Source of the DNA: Neobacillus bataviensis
Lineage (GTDB): Bacteria; Bacillota; Bacilli; Bacillales_B; DSM-18226
NCBI RefSeq assembly: GCF_019969725.1
Contig: NZ_JAHXYW010000004.1
Coordinates: 1 to 64,000 of the forward strand
Length of the DNA stretch: 64,000 bases
Direction: 5' to 3'
Numbering within the stretch: position 1 is the stretch's first letter; the number at the start of each line of letters is the position of its first letter. Below the pieces are notes generated by a model that was not told where the DNA came from, did no database searches, and was given only the letters and a program-made list of their open reading frames with translations. Made by a program: the position numbers and the translations under genes. Positions 28,177-36,511 of the stretch are shown one piece after another.

Positions 28177-29504
28177 TGTCAAAGAAGTTTAAAATTGTGA
28201 CAATAGGTGGGGGCTCTAGTTATACGCCGGAATTAGTAGAAGGTATAATAAAACGTTATGATAAATTACCCGTTACTGAGCTTTGGCTTGTTGATATCGA
28301 AGAAGGTCGCGAAAAATTAGAAATTGTTGGAGCGTTAGCTAGACGAATGGTAAAAAAAGCTGAGCTTCCAATTGAGATTCACCTTTCGTATGATCGTCGT
28401 GAAGCCTTGAAAGATGCTGATTTCGTTACTACACAGCTTCGTATTGGGCAATTGGCTGCACGCGCACTTGATGAAAGAATTCCATTAAAACATGGAGTGA
28501 TGGGGCAAGAAACCAATGGTGCAGGTGGTTTGTTTAAAGCGCTTCGTACGATTCCAGTTATTTTGGATATTTGTAAGGAAGTAGAAGAGCTTTGTCCAAA
28601 TGCGTGGGTCATTAACTTTACAAACCCTGCGGGTATGGTTACAGAGGCAGCATTAAGATACTCAAATATTAAGAAATTTATTGGTCTTTGTAATATACCG
28701 ATTGGAATGGAAATGGGTATTGCAAAACTTTTAAACGTGGATCAATCTCGTGTTCGAATTGATTTTGCTGGTCTTAATCATATGGTTTTTGGATTAGATG
28801 TATATCTAGATGGAGTTAGTGTAAAAGATAAAGTTCTTGAAATGATAATGGACCCTGTCAATGCAAGTTTTGTAAAAAATATTGACGCAGAGGAGTGGGC
28901 ACCTGAATTCCTCAAAGGTATCAATGTCATTCCATGCTCATACCATCACTATTACTATAAAACATCTGAGATGTTGGCAAGAGAATTGAAAGAATTCGAG
29001 TCTAATAAAACACGAGCAGAAGTCGTACAACGGATTGAAGCGTCACTATTTGAAAAATATAAAGATGAAATGCTAGATGTAAAACCACTTGAGTTAGAAA
29101 AACGTGGTGGAGCATATTATTCTGATGCTGCTTGTCGTTTGATCTCATCTATTTACAATGATACTCGAGATATTCAACCATTGAATACAATGAATAAAGG
29201 GGCAATTTCAGGTCTTCCATATTATGGTGCTGTTGAAGTTAGCTGTGTCATTACAAAGGATGGACCGGTTCCTTTAACGATGGGAGAATTGCCAGTTCCA
29301 GTTAGAGGATTGATCCAAACGATTAAATCTTTTGAACAGATGGCAGTTGAGGCTGCGGTAGAAGGAAGTCGTGAAAAGGCAATCGTTGCATTGACCATCA
29401 ATCCGCTTGTTGCGAACGATAAAGTAGCTGTAGCTATTGTAGACGAAATGCTAGAGGCGCATAGAGCTTACTTACCAAGTTTTTTTAAAAACGAGCCAAA
29501 TTGA
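28176..29504 (+). CDS. licH: 6-phospho-beta-glucosidase, glycoside hydrolase family 4
   Basis: Cytosolic NAD- and Mn-dependent hydrolase that splits phosphorylated disaccharides by C3 oxidation and elimination. The 442-residue protein (B. subtilis LicH is the same length) has the NAD loop TIGGGSSYTPELVEG (9-23), NFTNPAGMVTEA, and the metal ligands C172 in GLCNIP and H202 in GLNHMVF. Relatives act on cellobiose-6P (LicH) or chitobiose-6P (E. coli ChbF), so the substrate cannot be fixed from sequence. Last gene of the second island operon, followed by a terminator. Confidence 0.94.
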   Translation: MSKKFKIVTIGGGSSYTPELVEGIIKRYDKLPVTELWLVDIEEGREKLEIVGALARRMVKKAELPIEIHLSYDRREALKDADFVTTQLRIGQLAARALDERIPLKHGVMGQETNGAGGLFKALRTIPVILDICKEVEELCPNAWVINFTNPAGMVTEAALRYSNIKKFIGLCNIPIGMEMGIAKLLNVDQSRVRIDFAGLNHMVFGLDVYLDGVSVKDKVLEMIMDPVNASFVKNIDAEEWAPEFLKGINVIPCSYHHYYYKTSEMLARELKEFESNKTRAEVVQRIEASLFEKYKDEMLDVKPLELEKRGGAYYSDAACRLISSIYNDTRDIQPLNTMNKGAISGLPYYGAVEVSCVITKDGPVPLTMGELPVPVRGLIQTIKSFEQMAVEAAVEGSREKAIVALTINPLVANDKVAVAIVDEMLEAHRAYLPSFFKNEPN

Positions 29505-29520
29505 TTTTAAACCATTTGAT

Positions 29521-29549
29521 GACTAACGCATAATTTCGTTAGTCTTTTT
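29521..29549 (+). terminator. terminator of the lic-like operon
   Basis: Perfect 8-bp stem GACTAACG / CGTTAGTC (29521-29528 and 29537-29544), 8-base loop, T5. Confidence 0.88.
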
Positions 29550-29634
29550 CGTTTCCTTTCTTTTTGTTTTCTCGTATCGTTACTGAAAGCTCCTACGGTA
29601 TAAATTCAAAATTCTGCTAAGCAGAGCAATAATA

Positions 29635-29675
29635 AAAAACCCTAGAAGCGTTGATATAACGCTTCTAGGGTTTTT
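29635..29675 (-). terminator. terminator of rpsD
   Basis: Fourteen-bp stem ACCCTAGAAGCGTT / AACGCTTCTAGGGT (29639-29652 and 29658-29671) with A and T runs on either side, so it ends rpsD on the minus strand and could also stop leftover transcripts from the island. Confidence 0.92.
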
Positions 29676-29702
29676 GTGATAGCTGTTTAATAAGCAAATC
29701 AA

Positions 29703-30305
29703 TTAACGAGAGTAGAACTCAACGATAAGAGCTTCGTTAATTTCAGCTGGAAGTTCAGAACGCTCAGGTAAGCGAGTGAAAGTACCTTCAAGCTTGTCTG
29801 CATCAAAAGTTAAGAAGTCAGGTACGAAGTTGTTTACTTCAACTGCTTCTTTAACTACATCAAGATTACGTGATTTTTCACGAAGGCTGATAGTTTGACC
29901 AGCTGTAACGCGGTATGATGGGATATCAACGCGTGAACCGTTAACTAGGATGTGACCGTGGTTAACTAATTGGCGAGCTGCACGACGAGTGCGAGCTAAA
30001 CCTAAACGGTATACAACGTTGTCAAGACGTGATTCTAAAAGAACCATGAAGTTTTCACCGTGTTTACCAGCAAGCTTGCCAGCTTTGTCAAATAGGTTGC
30101 GGAATTGACGCTCATTGATTCCGTACATGTGACGAAGCTTTTGCTTCTCTTGTAATTGCAATCCGTATTCAGAAAGCTTTTTGCGTTGGTTTGGACCATG
30201 TTGTCCAGGAGCGTAAGGACGCTTTTCTAATTCTTTACCTGTGCCGCTTAGAGAGATTCCAAGACGACGGGATAATTTCCAGCTTGGGCCGGTATAACGA
30301 GCCAT
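29703..30305 (-). CDS. rpsD: 30S ribosomal protein S4
   Basis: Primary 16S rRNA-binding protein of the small subunit and, in Bacillus, a repressor of its own mRNA. The 200-residue protein has the N-terminal [20 protein letters not shown], and the S4 RNA-binding domain with [27 protein letters not shown] residues (about 90-115) and [17 protein letters not shown] lies before the ATG. Monocistronic, with its own promoter, structured leader and terminator. Confidence 0.98.
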   Translation of the reverse strand: MARYTGPSWKLSRRLGISLSGTGKELEKRPYAPGQHGPNQRKKLSEYGLQLQEKQKLRHMYGINERQFRNLFDKAGKLAGKHGENFMVLLESRLDNVVYRLGLARTRRAARQLVNHGHILVNGSRVDIPSYRVTAGQTISLREKSRNLDVVKEAVEVNNFVPDFLTFDADKLEGTFTRLPERSELPAEINEALIVEFYSR

Positions 30306-30371
30306 GAATGACTCCTCCTCTGTGTTTTTATTTTGGTAAAATAAAAACCGTTATGAAACATCATTAAAGCC

Positions 30372-30456
30372 ATTTTGTTTTCATGCACCTTCGCCCTAGC
30401 AGCTAAGGGTTACAAGATGCACCTTCGTAAGGCAGTTGCCTTATGAGGAACAAAAT
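30372..30456 (-). ncRNA. S4 autoregulatory leader of rpsD (putative)
   Basis: A compact structure in the rpsD 5' region: ATTTTGTT (30372-30379) pairs with AACAAAAT (30449-30456) and encloses two hairpins, CCCT...AGGG (30394-30409) and AAGGCAGTTGCCTT (30429-30442), and two copies of ATGCACCTTCG (30383-30393 and 30417-30427). Bacillus S4 represses its own mRNA by binding a leader of this kind. The rest of the 392-base gap between rpsD and the cyclase gene holds an AT-rich hairpin (30324-30348) next to the rpsD ribosome binding site, and the promoters listed. Confidence 0.6.
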
Positions 30457-30505
30457 GAATCAAATAAAGTTGTTCACATAGGCTGCAATATTTTACACAA
30501 AGAGT

Positions 30506-30535
30506 ATTATATAGTTTTTATTCATCCCAAGTCAA
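30506..30535 (-). promoter_or_regulatory. sigma-A promoter of rpsD
   Basis: Minus strand TTGACT (30535-30530), 18-base spacer, perfect TATAAT (30511-30506), about 200 bases before the rpsD ATG, upstream of the S4 leader. Confidence 0.75.
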
Positions 30536-30607
30536 GTATATTTTTTTATCTGTTAGCAAAAGGAACAAAAATGTGGTAAAAAAAATTTATAAATTATTCA
30601 AATTAAT

Positions 30608-30664
30608 ATTCCAAAAATACACGAATATTATCTATAATTAGGTTACGATGTATATTTTTGGAAT
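30608..30664. repeat. inverted repeat around the promoter of the cyclase gene
   Basis: ATTCCAAAAATA (30608-30619) and its perfect complement TATTTTTGGAAT (30653-30664) flank a TATAAT (30633-30638), 34 bases before the GGDEF gene. Could be a repressor or activator site, or form a leader hairpin. Confidence 0.45.
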
Positions 30665-30697
30665 TAAAAACGGAATGGAAAATTAGGTGGAGATGGA

Positions 30698-32122
30698 ATG
30701 AATATTCTCGAAAGAGAGTTAATCTTGCAATCAGAAAGATATAAGAAGTTATTTCGTATTTCCGAAAAACTGCATTCCACGTTTGATATCGATACACTTT
30801 TGGGAGAATTATTCGTAATCCTTCAAGAGGTATATCCTGATTTCTCGTATAACCTGCTGATGTCCCAGGATACATATATCCATAATGAACTTCCAATCTT
30901 GGAATTGGAATATGATAATGAAAATATGGCGGCAATAGAAGCTTATGTAACTGCTGAAAAACAATATGAGCAATCAGACAGCCATACCATTATTTACGAG
31001 CCAATTAAAGGGATTCAAGGGATTTATGGAGTCTTACAGGTATTTGTGCCATATGAATGTGAATTTCTAAAAACAGAGGTGGAATTCATAACATTATTAG
31101 CAGGAAGTGTTGGGCAGTCATTAGAAAATGCCCTTCTTTATCAGCAATCAAGACGCAGAATTTCCAATTTGAAACTAATAAACGAAACCTCACATCGCTT
31201 AAATTCTAATCTACGCTTGGCAGAAACGATTGGTTATATAACAGAGCAAATTAAGTCTTCCTTTAATGCGCAAGAAGTTGGTTTTTTTATTCTCTCCGAA
31301 GAACACGAAAAAGTGAAAGTACTCCCTGGTTCAACTCCCTACTTTTTTACAAAACAAGCAAGGTTCTATGTGAAATATATTAAAGAAAAAATTCAAATGG
31401 AAAAAGAGTCTCTCTTTATGGGTGATATGAGTCTCCCTAAAATTCAAACCATCACAAATTTTCATTCGGTTATGGCAGTACCGATGATTCAAGCTGAGAA
31501 TTTAAAGGGGTTCACTATTGTTATGCACCAAAAACCCTACTTCTTTTCTTTTGAGACCTTTAAGCTGCTGCAATCATTAATCCATCATTCTTCGCTAGCA
31601 CTTACGAATTCTTTGCTTCGAGAAGAATTAGAAAAATTGGTCATCACTGACCACCTTACAAAGCTCCATTCCAGAAAATATTTGGATGAACAAATTCAAT
31701 GGTCGATGAAGGAAGATGAGGAAGGAACTTTTATTCTCATAGACATTGATAACTTTAAAGAAATCAATGATTTACATGGTCATCAGGTTGGGGATGAAGT
31801 TCTCATCCAAGTAGCAAATGTAATAATGAGTAATATTCGCGGAAATGATATTGGAGCCCGTTGGGGTGGTGAAGAACTTGCCATTTATCTGCCGAAGGTC
31901 GCTCTTGATGCCGGTGTACGTATTGCTAAAAGATTGGTTGAAAAGGTGGCGGAATCTACCAATCCGCACATTACCGTGTCATGCGGTGTTTCCTATTGGC
32001 ATAAGGAGCGGCTTGATACCTATAATCATTTATTTAAACGAGCCGATGAAGCACTTTATCATGCGAAAGGAACGGGTAAGAATAAGGTTGTATCGCAAAA
32101 TGAGAATATGAAGGTTAGTTAG
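30698..32122 (+). CDS. GAF-GGDEF diguanylate cyclase
   Basis: Likely makes cyclic di-GMP from two GTP. The 474-residue protein has an N-terminal helix, GAF-like sensor regions (about 20-150 and 165-305) and a GGDEF domain from about 310 (TDHLTKLHSRKYLDEQ; IDIDNFKEINDLHGHQVGDEVL). The active-site motif reads GGEEL, a mild variant of GG(D/E)EF, so activity is likely but not certain. No RxxD inhibitory site is obvious just upstream. No transmembrane segment, so it is cytosolic. B. subtilis has a comparable GAF/GGDEF protein (YtrP) at this place. Start follows AGGTGGAGAT. Confidence 0.88.
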   Translation: MNILERELILQSERYKKLFRISEKLHSTFDIDTLLGELFVILQEVYPDFSYNLLMSQDTYIHNELPILELEYDNENMAAIEAYVTAEKQYEQSDSHTIIYEPIKGIQGIYGVLQVFVPYECEFLKTEVEFITLLAGSVGQSLENALLYQQSRRRISNLKLINETSHRLNSNLRLAETIGYITEQIKSSFNAQEVGFFILSEEHEKVKVLPGSTPYFFTKQARFYVKYIKEKIQMEKESLFMGDMSLPKIQTITNFHSVMAVPMIQAENLKGFTIVMHQKPYFFSFETFKLLQSLIHHSSLALTNSLLREELEKLVITDHLTKLHSRKYLDEQIQWSMKEDEEGTFILIDIDNFKEINDLHGHQVGDEVLIQVANVIMSNIRGNDIGARWGGEELAIYLPKVALDAGVRIAKRLVEKVAESTNPHITVSCGVSYWHKERLDTYNHLFKRADEALYHAKGTGKNKVVSQNENMKVS

Positions 32123-32152
32123 GCACGGATTTCAATCCCGTGCCTTTTTTTT
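32122..32152. terminator. terminator between the cyclase gene and ytsP
   Basis: GGCACGG / CCGTGCC (32122-32128 and 32138-32144), 9-base loop, T8. It overlaps the last base of the cyclase stop codon and the end of the converging ytsP. Confidence 0.88.
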
Positions 32153-32633
32153 AAATATACTCTAACAAAATGGCAGCAAATTCTTCCAGTTTTTGTTGAT
32201 CAAGTTCATCAAAGCGATTTTTTTCAGGTGAATCGATATCTAATACCCCAATAAGCTGTTCCCCTTTTAGAAGTGGAATGACAATCTCTGATTGGGATGC
32301 AGCATCGCAGGCGATATGGCCGGGAAATTGGTGCACATCCTCGATCCGTAAGGTTTCTCTTTTCAAAGCGGAAGTCCCGCAAACTCCTTTGCCAAGCGGA
32401 ATGCGGACACAGGCCGGCAAACCTTGGAAGGGGCCTAATACAAGCTCGCCGTTTGTATCTAAGAGATAAAAACCGACCCAGTTGATACGGTCAAGAAATT
32501 GGTTTAATAAAGCAGAAGCGTTGCTGAGATTTGCAATTTGATTTTTTTCATCGTGCAGAAGTGCCTGCAATTGTTTTATCACGAGATCATAATTTTCTTC
32601 GCGACTTCCTCTATACATTTCGACGTTAAACAT
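32151..32633 (-). CDS. free methionine-(R)-sulfoxide reductase (GAF domain)
   Basis: Repairs free Met-R-sulfoxide using cysteine chemistry. The 160-residue single GAF-domain protein matches the fRMsr/YtsP family: NWVGFYLLD, LGPFQGLPACVRIPLGKGVCGTSA and HIACDAASQSEIVIP, with the three conserved cysteines in PACV, GVCG and IACD. Length agrees with the family. The upstream RBS is AGGGGAAAT. B. subtilis ytsP occupies the same position. Confidence 0.9.
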   Translation of the reverse strand: MFNVEMYRGSREENYDLVIKQLQALLHDEKNQIANLSNASALLNQFLDRINWVGFYLLDTNGELVLGPFQGLPACVRIPLGKGVCGTSALKRETLRIEDVHQFPGHIACDAASQSEIVIPLLKGEQLIGVLDIDSPEKNRFDELDQQKLEEFAAILLEYI

Positions 32634-32790
32634 GAAATTTCCCCTTTTTCTTATAAAATCTATAACTTATTTTATCAAAATAAGAAGAAAATGAGCAGAC
32701 TTTGTCGATATTTTTATAAAGGAATCTATTGTGACATAAAGAATCATTATGTAAGGGGATATTCGGTGTTTTAATTGGGGGGGAAAGCTG

Positions 32791-33423
32791 ATGAAGAAAA
32801 ATTCAAAAGAAGCGATCGTTAAAGCCGCCGTATTATTGTTTAATTCAAAAGGGTACACTGGGACGTCAATCAGGGATATTGCTCATTCAGCAAAAGTAAA
32901 TTCGGCAACGATTGCATATCATTTTGAAAATAAAGCTGGATTGTTAGAATATTGTTTTACGCATTTTTTTGAACAATATATCAACAAAATGGAAGAAGCT
33001 TACCTCTCAATTGAACGAGGCGCTGAAGTCTGTTTAAAGCGAATTGTCGCCGATTTAATTCACTTTCAATGCGAAAATCTGCAGCTGGCATGCTTTGTAT
33101 ATCGTGAAATGTCAATTGATTCACAGGTTGTCAGAGAAATTATGTCGACTTATTCATTAAAAGAAAAATATTACTTTCAAAAAATCTTTGAAAGAGGGTT
33201 TGAATGGGGAGAGTTCCGCCCTCATTCCATTCCATATTTAATCATACAACTTAAGGGGTTGATCATGATGCCCTTTATGAACAATCATTATATGAGAGAA
33301 GTATTATATGTTTTTCCAAATGAGCAATTTTTTGAGCAGAAATATTTAAAAGATATCAATCAATGGATTGAAAAAACATTATGCTCAGATGTGCCAATTA
33401 AAAAAGGAGCAATGCTAAAATAG
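32791..33423 (+). CDS. yttP: TetR-family transcriptional regulator (YttP-like)
   Basis: A 210-residue regulator. The N-terminal helix-turn-helix is clear (IVKAAVLLFNSKGYTGTSIRDIAHSAKV, residues 8-35, then NSATIAYHFENKAGLLEYCF); the rest is an all-helical ligand-binding/dimerisation domain with no recognisable specificity. Synteny with B. subtilis yttP (between ytsP and ezrA) supports the name. The target is unknown. Own terminator overlapping the stop codon. Confidence 0.88.
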   Translation: MKKNSKEAIVKAAVLLFNSKGYTGTSIRDIAHSAKVNSATIAYHFENKAGLLEYCFTHFFEQYINKMEEAYLSIERGAEVCLKRIVADLIHFQCENLQLACFVYREMSIDSQVVREIMSTYSLKEKYYFQKIFERGFEWGEFRPHSIPYLIIQLKGLIMMPFMNNHYMREVLYVFPNEQFFEQKYLKDINQWIEKTLCSDVPIKKGAMLK

Positions 33424-33444
33424 CGGCAATCGCTATTTTTTTTT
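33418..33444 (+). terminator. terminator of yttP
   Basis: AAATAGCG / CGCTATTT (33418-33425 and 33431-33438), 5-base loop, T9. The stem includes the stop codon. Confidence 0.88.
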
Positions 33445-33590
33445 ATTTTACAAAAAAATTGAATTTAATAGTCAAAAAATGTCGTTTACATGGTATCATA
33501 ATAGCATTGAATAAAACATTAAGTGATCTTTTTATATAGACGAAAAAATTCTTTTAATAGAATCAGTGTGTTGAGCTAGGAGGCTTTCAT

Positions 33591-35279
33591 GTGAAGTATT
33601 TCATTGGTTTATTCTTCCTATTACTAGCCCTATTTGTAGTAGGATATTTAATAAAGAAAAAATATTTTAAAGAAATGGATCGATTGGAAGCTTGGAAAAT
33701 TGATCTAATGAATCGTCCGATACTAGATGAAATGTCGAAAGTGAAACAGCTTAATATGACCGGACAAACCGAGGAGCTTTTTGAACATTGGCGGAGTCAA
33801 TGGGATGATGTCGTAACTGTAAAGCTTCCGGACTTAGAAGAAATGCTGTTTGATGCAGAAGAGTACATAGACAAGTACCGATTCAAGAAGTCAAAGGAAG
33901 TTCAACAAAAGATTGCCGAAAAACTTCAGGAGACAGAAGACCAAATTAAAAGTATTTTGGAAGAGCTTCATGAACTAGTTGGGAGCGAGGAGAAAAACAG
34001 AGTAGAGATCGAGGAATTAAAAGAGCTTTATCGGGAATCGAAAAAAATGCTTTTAGCCCACCGCCATAGCTTTGGGAATGCTGAAAAATGCTTAGAGGTG
34101 CAGCTCAGTGAAGTGACGCAAAAATTTCATGAATATGATGAAAAAACGGAAAACGGCAATTACCTTGAAGCACGAGAAGTGGTCTTACTGATTCATAGCA
34201 CACTTGACTCAATCAAAAGCAATATGAATGTAATTCCTCAGTACTTAATTGAGTGTCAGTCATTGCTTCCAAATCAGCTTGCTGATGTTTTCGATGGATA
34301 CCGGGAAATGATTGGTCAAGGATATTATTTAGAGCATATAAATGTGGAAAAAGAAAAGATTCGCTTGGAAGAAAAGCTCACTGAGATTGTAATGCAAATT
34401 GAGAAAACAGAAATAGAGCAAGCTGAAGAAGGGATAAAAGAAGTGAAGGAAAGAGTCGATATTCTTTTTGACCTTTTGGAAAAGGAAGTTCATGCCAAGC
34501 ATTTCGTGCTGAAGAATGAAAAGGTAACCAGCGGTCTTCTTATTTCAGCTGAGGAAGAAAATAGAAATCTTTCAAATGAAGTATTTAATATTCAAGAAAG
34601 ATATCAGTTATCAGATAATGATTTTGAGACACAGCGGAATTTAGATAAAGAACTTACTGCAGTATTTAAACATTATGATATTTTATTGGAAAAATTAAAA
34701 CTAAACGAAACAGCTCAATCTGTTCTAAGTGAGGAATTAAGTGAACTAAAAGAACAATTAGAAATCATCCTCGACGGACAGCATGCATTTGCTTATAAGC
34801 TGCAAGCACTGAGAAAAGATGAAATTGAGGCAAGAGATAAACTAAAGGAACTAACGAAAAAGGTTGGAGAGACTGTCCGCCTTGTTGCAAAGAGCAATGT
34901 TCCAGGCTTACCTGATGACTACAAGTACCTATATGAAGATACTAACGATAGTATTCAAAATGTCAGATACCAGCTGGAGGAAAAGCCGCTTAACATTTCT
35001 GCCCTTAATCAATATTTAGAAATTGCTGTATTAACTGTTGATAAACTTGTTTCTTCGACTATTGAATTGATTGAGAATGCAACGCTTGCGGAAAAAGCCA
35101 TTCAATACGGAAACCGATACCGACGCCAGTATCCTTCTGTTGCAAAAGGCTTATCGGATGCAGAACTCGCCTTTAGACTCTATGATTATCAAGAGGCTTT
35201 AGAGCAAGTAGCGGCTTCTTTGGAAGGTATTGACCCGGAAGCATTAAAGAAAATAAAAGCTTCGGCTGTCATGGAATAA
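33591..35279 (+). CDS. ezrA: septation ring formation regulator EzrA
   Basis: Membrane protein that limits FtsZ ring formation to mid-cell and coordinates cell-wall synthesis. The 562-residue protein (B. subtilis EzrA 562) has an N-terminal transmembrane helix (about 4-22) and then a long spectrin-like array of cytoplasmic helices with coiled-coil heptads; the C-terminal QNR-patch region appears as YGNRYRRQYPSVAKGL. Start is GTG 33591, right after AGGAGGCTTTCAT. Confidence 0.96.
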   Translation: MKYFIGLFFLLLALFVVGYLIKKKYFKEMDRLEAWKIDLMNRPILDEMSKVKQLNMTGQTEELFEHWRSQWDDVVTVKLPDLEEMLFDAEEYIDKYRFKKSKEVQQKIAEKLQETEDQIKSILEELHELVGSEEKNRVEIEELKELYRESKKMLLAHRHSFGNAEKCLEVQLSEVTQKFHEYDEKTENGNYLEAREVVLLIHSTLDSIKSNMNVIPQYLIECQSLLPNQLADVFDGYREMIGQGYYLEHINVEKEKIRLEEKLTEIVMQIEKTEIEQAEEGIKEVKERVDILFDLLEKEVHAKHFVLKNEKVTSGLLISAEEENRNLSNEVFNIQERYQLSDNDFETQRNLDKELTAVFKHYDILLEKLKLNETAQSVLSEELSELKEQLEIILDGQHAFAYKLQALRKDEIEARDKLKELTKKVGETVRLVAKSNVPGLPDDYKYLYEDTNDSIQNVRYQLEEKPLNISALNQYLEIAVLTVDKLVSSTIELIENATLAEKAIQYGNRYRRQYPSVAKGLSDAELAFRLYDYQEALEQVAASLEGIDPEALKKIKASAVME

Positions 35280-35280
35280 A

Positions 35281-35308
35281 AAACCGATTCTGCTGAATCG
35301 GTTTTTTT
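35281..35308 (+). terminator. terminator of ezrA
   Basis: AAACCGATTC / GAATCGGTTT (35281-35290 and 35295-35304), 4-base loop, T7. Confidence 0.92.
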
Positions 35309-35368
35309 CTTTTCTTTTTCAAAAGATATGTTTATGATAAGATTTATTTTTGACGGAGGATAAAAACG

Positions 35369-36511
35369 ATGATTTATTTTGATAATAGTGCAACGACAAA
35401 ACCATATAAAGAGGTTTTAGATTCTTTTGTAACAGTATCCAGCGAATATTTTGGCAACCCCTCTTCTTTGCACAGTATGGGCGGGCAGGCGGAAAAGCTT
35501 TTATCACAGGCTAGAGAACAGGTTGCCGGTCTTTTAAAGGTAAAGGCAAATGAGATTTATTTTACCTCTGGCGGGACCGAAAGCAACAACATCGCCATTA
35601 AAGGTGCTGCTTTATTAAATCGACAAAAAGGCAGGCATTTGATTACTTCGAGTGTAGAGCATGCATCAGTCCGAGCAGCAATGGAGCAGCTTGAGCAGGA
35701 GGGATTTGAGATTACCCGCTTGCCAGTAGATGAGTACGGACGGATCTCAGTAGAAGATTTAGAAAAGGCCATTCGAAAAGAAACGATCTTAATCTCGATC
35801 ATGCAGGTAAATAATGAGGTTGGAACCATCCAGCCTATTGAAGAAATAGGTAGTATTCTAAAAAAATATCCATCCATCCTTTTTCATGTGGATGCAGTAC
35901 AAAGTGTTGGAAAAGTACCACTTTCTTTATATAAAAATAATGTAGATCTTTGTTCACTATCAGGCCATAAATTTCATGGCTTAAAAGGCACTGGTGTCCT
36001 ATTTATACGGGAGGGAGCAAGACTGACCCCATTATTTTCAGGCGGAAATCAAGAGCGGAGGATGCGTAGCGGTACCGAAAATGTGGCAGGATTTGTTGCA
36101 ATGGCAAAGGCGCTCAGGATGACAATGATGAAAAGTGATGAAGGAATTGCAGGACTGGGGAAAATTCAACATTTGCTGCGAAAAAGCTTAACCAAAATCG
36201 AAGATATTCAGATTCACACACCCGTTCAACATGCTGCACCACATATTTTAAATTTTTCTTTGAAAGGGTTAAAATCAGAAGTTTTTATCCATGCTCTTGA
36301 GCAAAATGGGATTTTTGTGTCTACGACAAGTGCTTGTTCATCAAAGAAGAAATCACCCAGCAATACATTGCTCGCGATGGGAGTCCCAGAAAGCCTTGCA
36401 GAGAGTGCTATAAGAATAAGCTTATCTTTTGATAATACAGAAGCTGAAGCCTTAAAAGTCCTCTCAGAAATTGAAAAAACAGTAAACCAACTACGAAAGG
36501 TTATGAAATAG
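35369..36511 (+). CDS. nifZ: cysteine desulfurase (NifS/IscS family), ThiI partner
   Basis: PLP enzyme that takes sulfur from cysteine and hands it to ThiI for 4-thiouridine synthesis. The 380-residue protein shows DNSATT, EHAS, HVDAVQS, the PLP lysine K201 in SGHKFHG, SGTENVAG, and the catalytic persulfide cysteine C323 in TTSACSSKK. It lies immediately before thiI (stop and start adjacent), as nifZ-thiI in B. subtilis. GGAGGA precedes the ATG. Confidence 0.93.
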   Translation: MIYFDNSATTKPYKEVLDSFVTVSSEYFGNPSSLHSMGGQAEKLLSQAREQVAGLLKVKANEIYFTSGGTESNNIAIKGAALLNRQKGRHLITSSVEHASVRAAMEQLEQEGFEITRLPVDEYGRISVEDLEKAIRKETILISIMQVNNEVGTIQPIEEIGSILKKYPSILFHVDAVQSVGKVPLSLYKNNVDLCSLSGHKFHGLKGTGVLFIREGARLTPLFSGGNQERRMRSGTENVAGFVAMAKALRMTMMKSDEGIAGLGKIQHLLRKSLTKIEDIQIHTPVQHAAPHILNFSLKGLKSEVFIHALEQNGIFVSTTSACSSKKKSPSNTLLAMGVPESLAESAIRISLSFDNTEAEALKVLSEIEKTVNQLRKVMK

